From Ensifer sp. IC4062 (lineage in GTDB: Bacteria; Pseudomonadota; Alphaproteobacteria; Rhizobiales; Rhizobiaceae): a stretch of 64,000 nt of DNA. Shown here in pieces: positions 61,601 through 64,000 of this stretch. A model generated the notes under the pieces. That model was given only the letters and a program-made list of their open reading frames with translations, was not told the origin of the DNA and did not search any database. The translations under genes were made by a program, and so were the position numbers. The DNA is taken from NCBI RefSeq assembly GCF_020193575.1, contig NZ_JADYVD010000046.1:1-64000 (forward strand), written 5' to 3'. Position 1 is the stretch's first letter. The number at the start of each line of letters is the position of its first letter.

Positions 61601-63221
61601 CACCGGCAAGTTCGGCAAAGCCGATCCGTTCGGTGATTGCCCTGAACGCCGCTCCCGCCTGGATCGGTTGAAGCTGCATCGCGTCACCAACGAGCACGAC
61701 CTTTGCACCAGCATCCTCCGCGGCTCTGAGGACACGCGCCATCTGCTGCGAGGAGACCATTCCGGCCTCGTCGACCACCAGCACATCCCCGCGCTGGAGC
61801 ATTTCGCGCCCGCTGGCCCAGGCCAGTTCCCAGGACGCGAGCGTGCGTGACTTTATGCCGGAACTGTCTTCCAGCCCTTCGGCCGCCTTGCCGGCAAGCC
61901 CTGCTCCGATGACGCGACGGTCCTCGCTTTCCCAGGCGACGCGTGCGGCGGCGAGCAGCGTCGACTTGCCGGCGCCCGCGAGCCCGACGACGGCCGCGAT
62001 GCCGCTGTCGCCTGTGACGTGGCGAACGGCGTCGACCTGTTCCTGATCGAGCCTGAAGGGATCTTCCGGATCGGCCGTTTCGATGCGTCGGACGGCTTCG
62101 GCGACCTGAGCGTCAGAGACGCCGAAGCCCCTGCGCTCCGACAACACTCGAGCGGACTCTGCCATGTCATATTCAATGCGCAGGATCTCCCGTGTGGTGA
62201 ACACCGCCGGTTCCAACGCCTTGCCGGTCTCAGCGTCAAGCTGCTGCGGCTTCAGCGTAACCAACTCGTCCGACGCCATCAATCGCGCGCGGATATTGGC
62301 GAAATCGACCGGATCGTCGACATAGCGGTGCAGCGCCCTGGCGATATCCTTCTCATCGAAAGTGGAGCGTTCGTTGCCGAGCTGCTTCAAGAGAAGCTCA
62401 GGCTCGGCCAGCAGCCGGTCGGCCATCTCCTGCCGCCGGGCGAGATCGGCCGGCGCGAAATACATTTCGATACCCTTGCGGGCGAGCGCGGCCTTCTCGG
62501 GTCCGAGATGCTTTTGCGCGATGCCGTCGAGGCCCTGCTCGGCGTAGGAGCGGCCGTCGAGCCGGATCTCATGGCCGGCAAGCGCCAGATGCCGGTTGGC
62601 GGTCTCGGCCCAGGCGATCTTCCACGCCTTCATGGTTTCCTTGTCGCCCGCCCAGAGCTTGTAGACGATCTTGCCGCTTGGCCGGTCCGGCGTGACGACA
62701 CGCAGCGGTTCGCCGTCCTCGCCAAGCACAGGAACCTTCTTGGGTCCGAACCCTTCCTCCGTCAGGGGACGCAGCGTGATCATCAGATGAATATGCGGAT
62801 TGCCGTCCTTGTCGTGATAGACCCAATCGGCAACCATCCCCTTCGACGTGAAATTGTCCCGGACGAATTCGCGGACAAGGGCGACGTTCTCTGCTCGGGT
62901 CAGCTCTTCCGGCAGGGCAATGATCAGCTCGCGGGCAAGCTGTGCGTCGGCCCTCGTCTCAAAGGCATCCACCGCATTCCAGAGCGCCTCGCTTGCCTTG
63001 GCGACGGATTGCCCGCCGATCGCCGTCTTCAGCCGGGCGGGGATCTGGTCCGGCAGGGCCAACTCCTCATGCACCAGTTCGCGCGATCCACCACGATAGC
63101 TGAAGGATGTCCCAGCCTGTTCGTCCATCATCCGGGCGCGGTGACGATAAGCGGCGGCCGAGACGATGCTGTGTCCCGCTCCCCTGCTGATCACCTGCGC
63201 TCTGACGAACATGATCGCCAC
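58602..63221 (-). CDS. traA: Conjugative relaxase-helicase TraA (Ti-plasmid type)
   Basis: 1539 aa. Residues 1-230 form a MobA/MobL-type relaxase: IMFVRAQVISRGAGHSIVSA at the start, with the metal-binding PHIHLMITLRPL. From about 430 an RecD/TraI-like helicase follows with Walker A VVGLAGAGKSTLLAAARVAW and VLVVDEAGMVSSQQMARVLR. The long C-terminal region is helical and of unknown role. It nicks oriT and unwinds the plasmid for transfer. I chose GTG 63221, preceded by GGAG; a longer frame would run through oriT. It is longer than the roughly 1100-aa pTi enzyme but like other rhizobial TraA proteins. Confidence 0.95.
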   Translation of the reverse strand: MAIMFVRAQVISRGAGHSIVSAAAYRHRARMMDEQAGTSFSYRGGSRELVHEELALPDQIPARLKTAIGGQSVAKASEALWNAVDAFETRADAQLARELIIALPEELTRAENVALVREFVRDNFTSKGMVADWVYHDKDGNPHIHLMITLRPLTEEGFGPKKVPVLGEDGEPLRVVTPDRPSGKIVYKLWAGDKETMKAWKIAWAETANRHLALAGHEIRLDGRSYAEQGLDGIAQKHLGPEKAALARKGIEMYFAPADLARRQEMADRLLAEPELLLKQLGNERSTFDEKDIARALHRYVDDPVDFANIRARLMASDELVTLKPQQLDAETGKALEPAVFTTREILRIEYDMAESARVLSERRGFGVSDAQVAEAVRRIETADPEDPFRLDQEQVDAVRHVTGDSGIAAVVGLAGAGKSTLLAAARVAWESEDRRVIGAGLAGKAAEGLEDSSGIKSRTLASWELAWASGREMLQRGDVLVVDEAGMVSSQQMARVLRAAEDAGAKVVLVGDAMQLQPIQAGAAFRAITERIGFAELAGVRRQRDGWARDASRLFARGEVQKGLDAYAAHGRLVETETRGEIIGRIVADWAVARRELLQKFASDGNPRRLRGDELLVLAHTNDDVRKLNEALRQVMANEDALAGAREFQTARGPREFAAGDRIIFLENARFLEPRARHLGPQYVKNGMLGTVVSTGDKRGDSLLSVRLDNGRDVVISEESYPNIDHGYAATIHKSQGATVDRTFVLATGMMDQHLTYVAMTRHRDRADLYAAKEDFEAKPEWGRKPRVDHAAGVTGELVEEGMAKFRPDDEKADESPYADIRADNGTVHRLWGVSLPKALEEAGVSDGDTVTLRKDGVEKVKVTVPLIDEETGEKRFEEREVDRNVWTARQVETADARRERIERESHRPELFRQLVERLSRFGAKTTTLDFESEAGYMAHASDFARRRGLDHLSLAAAGMEEGVSRRLAWLAEKKERLAKLWERASVALGFAIERERRVSYSEERTGSLSEGLPIVGHYLIPPTTEFARSADDDARLAQLSSPRWKEREQFLRPLLERVYRDPDAALSALNTLASDAGIEPRKLADEIAIAPARLGRLRGSDLMVEGRAARDERGAAMAALKELLPLARAHATEFRRNVERFCEREKTRRAYVSLSIPAISKHAIARLMEIEAVGKQGGNDAYKTAFAFAVEDRSIVQEIKAVSDALTARFGWSAFTAKADAIAERNVAERMPEDLTDIRRGKLTLLFEAVRRFTEEQHLAETKDRSKIVAGASVDFGKEAKAVLPMLAAVTEFKTPVDEEARTRALTSAHYRHHRTALAETAVHIWRDPAAAVDKIEGLIVKGLAAERIAAAVVNDPTAYGGLRGSRRLMDRMLASGRERKDALRAVPETAGHLRSLGAAYLSAFDAERQAITEERRRMAVAIPGLSQAAEDVLRQLVSQMNKKDSKLDVAAGSLNPAIWGELAAVSRALDERFGRNAILRGGKDLINRVPPAQRRAFEAMQERLKVLQQTVRMQSSEQILSERRRRSINHARGVDR

Positions 63222-63245
63222 TGATGTCTCCAGACCTCTCAAGCA

Positions 63246-63273
63246 CGTCGCGCCAGCGACGTATATTGCGCCC
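63246..63273. other. Probable oriT core of the Ti/rhizobial type
   Basis: CGTCGC-GCCA-GCGACG is a perfect 6-bp inverted repeat at 63246-63261, followed by TATATTGCGCCC. The opposite strand reads GGGCGCAATATACGTCGC, very close to the nick-region sequence I recall for pTi-type oriT (GGGCGCAATTATACGTCGC). It lies in the traA/traC intergenic gap, the standard place. Confidence 0.8.
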
Positions 63274-63443
63274 TCAAACCGATCCACCCGCCCAGGGCCG
63301 ATGCCGCTTCTCCGGAGGCGTCCACGGCTAGGAATTCCCGCGGCGATGTTTTCAGGAGCGGCTAGAGATAGCCTATTTAACTGACTTAAACTAGCGTGTA
63401 TAAACGAGTCTGATGTACTATTGCAAACAGAAGGAGACGAGGA

Positions 63444-63731
63444 TTGGCTGCAAAACCATCGATTTCTGACCTCGATGCGCAGATCAGGAAGCTGCACGAA
63501 CGTAGGCGACTTTTGATAGTTAAAGCCGCCGAGCGCTTTGCCCGTGCGGCGACGAAGTCAGGCTTGGCCGAAATGGAGATCGCCGACGAGGAGCTCGATC
63601 GGATCTTCGAAGAGATTGCCGCGCGATTTCGCAACGAGGAGAGGAAGGGGGCATCTGGCACAACTGCTTCGTTGCGTCGACAGCCAAATGGCGGGTCTGG
63701 AACGCCGGCGGAGGTTTCTCATGACGGCTGA
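63444..63731 (+). CDS. traC: Conjugal transfer protein TraC
   Basis: 95 aa with a TTG start preceded by GAAGGAG. The helical start ISDLDAQIRKLHERRRLLIV and IADEELDRIFEEIAARFRNE match TraC of Ti-type systems, an accessory factor of the oriT complex. It overlaps traD by 11 bp. Confidence 0.9.
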   Translation: MAAKPSISDLDAQIRKLHERRRLLIVKAAERFARAATKSGLAEMEIADEELDRIFEEIAARFRNEERKGASGTTASLRRQPNGGSGTPAEVSHDG

Positions 63732-63960
63732 TCGCAAGAAGGAGGCCCGCGAGAAATTCCTGCTTGGCGGCATCGTCGTCAGGGCGGGACTGTCGAGGGC
63801 CGACCGGGCGTTTCTGCTCGGCGGCCTCCTCGAACTGGCAAGCGTCGCGCCGGGCACTGCCGAGCATCGGCGGCTGCGCGATATCGGCGAGGAAGCCTTC
63901 AAGGCTCCCGCGCTGGATGGCGGATCACCTCACATCGCCGAGACAGCGGAATGGCACTGA
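63721..63960 (+). CDS. traD: Conjugal transfer protein TraD
   Basis: 79 aa. KKEAREKFLLGGIVVRAGLS and RADRAFLLGGLLELASVAPG are the conserved TraD sequence, a small oriT-associated protein. GGAGG precedes the ATG. It overlaps traC at its start and traG at its end by 10 bp, so traC-traD-traG are coupled. Confidence 0.92.
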   Translation: MTADRKKEAREKFLLGGIVVRAGLSRADRAFLLGGLLELASVAPGTAEHRRLRDIGEEAFKAPALDGGSPHIAETAEWH

Positions 63961-64000
63961 AGGCAAAACCGCATCCGAGCCTGTTGCTCATTCTGGTACC
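63951..64000 (+). CDS. traG: TraG coupling protein, first codons only
   Basis: An ATG inside the end of traD opens MALKAKPHPSLLLILV, which then runs off the window. The position and this N-terminus fit TraG, the type IV coupling protein that links the relaxosome to the secretion channel. Confidence 0.75.
   Translation, partial: MALKAKPHPSLLLILV

Noticed and set aside
62019..63224. 401-codon plus-strand frame opposite traA
   Set aside because: Antisense to the relaxase domain with no recognisable features.
63274..63443. Search for a TraR box near traC
   Set aside because: No TGCA-type inverted repeat like the one before luxI was found, so no box is annotated here.
63222..63497. Upstream extension of traA by 92 codons
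   Set aside because: It would translate through the oriT repeat and looks non-coding; the GTG at 63221 has a ribosome site and matches the family's N-terminus.
1..64000. CRISPR arrays, rRNA or tRNA genes, prophage
   Set aside because: I saw no regularly spaced direct repeats, no conserved RNA gene sequences and no phage structural genes on reading both strands; weakly conserved small RNAs cannot be excluded by eye.

Overview
The window looks like a conjugative replicon of a rhizobial alphaproteobacterium (Rhizobium, Sinorhizobium, Agrobacterium or Mesorhizobium type). The right edge carries traA facing away from traC-traD-traG across an oriT-like repeat, the arrangement known from Ti and related plasmids. 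A TraR-type LuxR protein and a LuxI/TraI-type acyl-homoserine-lactone synthase are also present. The DNA is GC-rich, as expected for this group. Lineage and plasmid location are inferred from gene content; no replication genes are in the window.

Layout. 0-9.5 kb: signalling and metabolic genes, including three class III nucleotide cyclases (one cut by the window edge) and an overlapping set of VWA-domain protein, asparaginase, methyltransferase and ketopantoate reductase-like genes. 9.6-32.4 kb: a metal-resistance island holding a NicO-type exporter, a broken MFS gene, chrB-chrA, a MerR-family gene with a glutaredoxin-MauE gene, and a large copper set. The copper set includes a DUF4396-multicopper oxidase fusion, a DUF411 protein, a CopZ-like chaperone, the CopA ATPase with CueR, cytochrome c', DUF305, and an outer-membrane factor, oxidase, cupredoxin and CusF operon. 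Four promoters share a CueR/HmrR-type architecture (TTGACC, 19-bp spacer, inverted repeat) and one more is mer-like, so one CueR copy probably controls four transcription units. 32.4-38 kb: a fourth cyclase, small stress-type genes, glutamine synthetase and a YbaK-type protein.

38.6-44.3 kb is a scar zone: inverted halves of an IS110 transposase, a fragment of a sugar-binding protein, the TraR-like regulator, a LysR regulator, a nucleotidyltransferase-fold gene with TTATAAG repeats at its start, and a gutted M20 amidohydrolase. 45-56.2 kb is a coherent catabolic island: an ABC importer of the polyamine/opine type followed by a TauD-like dioxygenase, an RraA-like protein, a nitrilase-family amidase, an ornithine-cyclodeaminase-family enzyme, an MmgE/PrpD protein and an amidohydrolase. 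Two of its transcription units share a 26-bp operator-like sequence. I know of no pathway with exactly this gene set; it is the best candidate for an undescribed system here.

56.2-64 kb: luxI with a lux-box-like repeat, an OmpR-type regulator with a degenerate receiver, a small protein, then traA, oriT, traC, traD and the start of traG. The LuxR and LuxI genes lie 16 kb apart with the catabolic island between them. Several gene remnants (LysR, cyclase tail, YqaA tail, lactate/malate dehydrogenase tail, M20 amidohydrolase) show repeated insertion and deletion.
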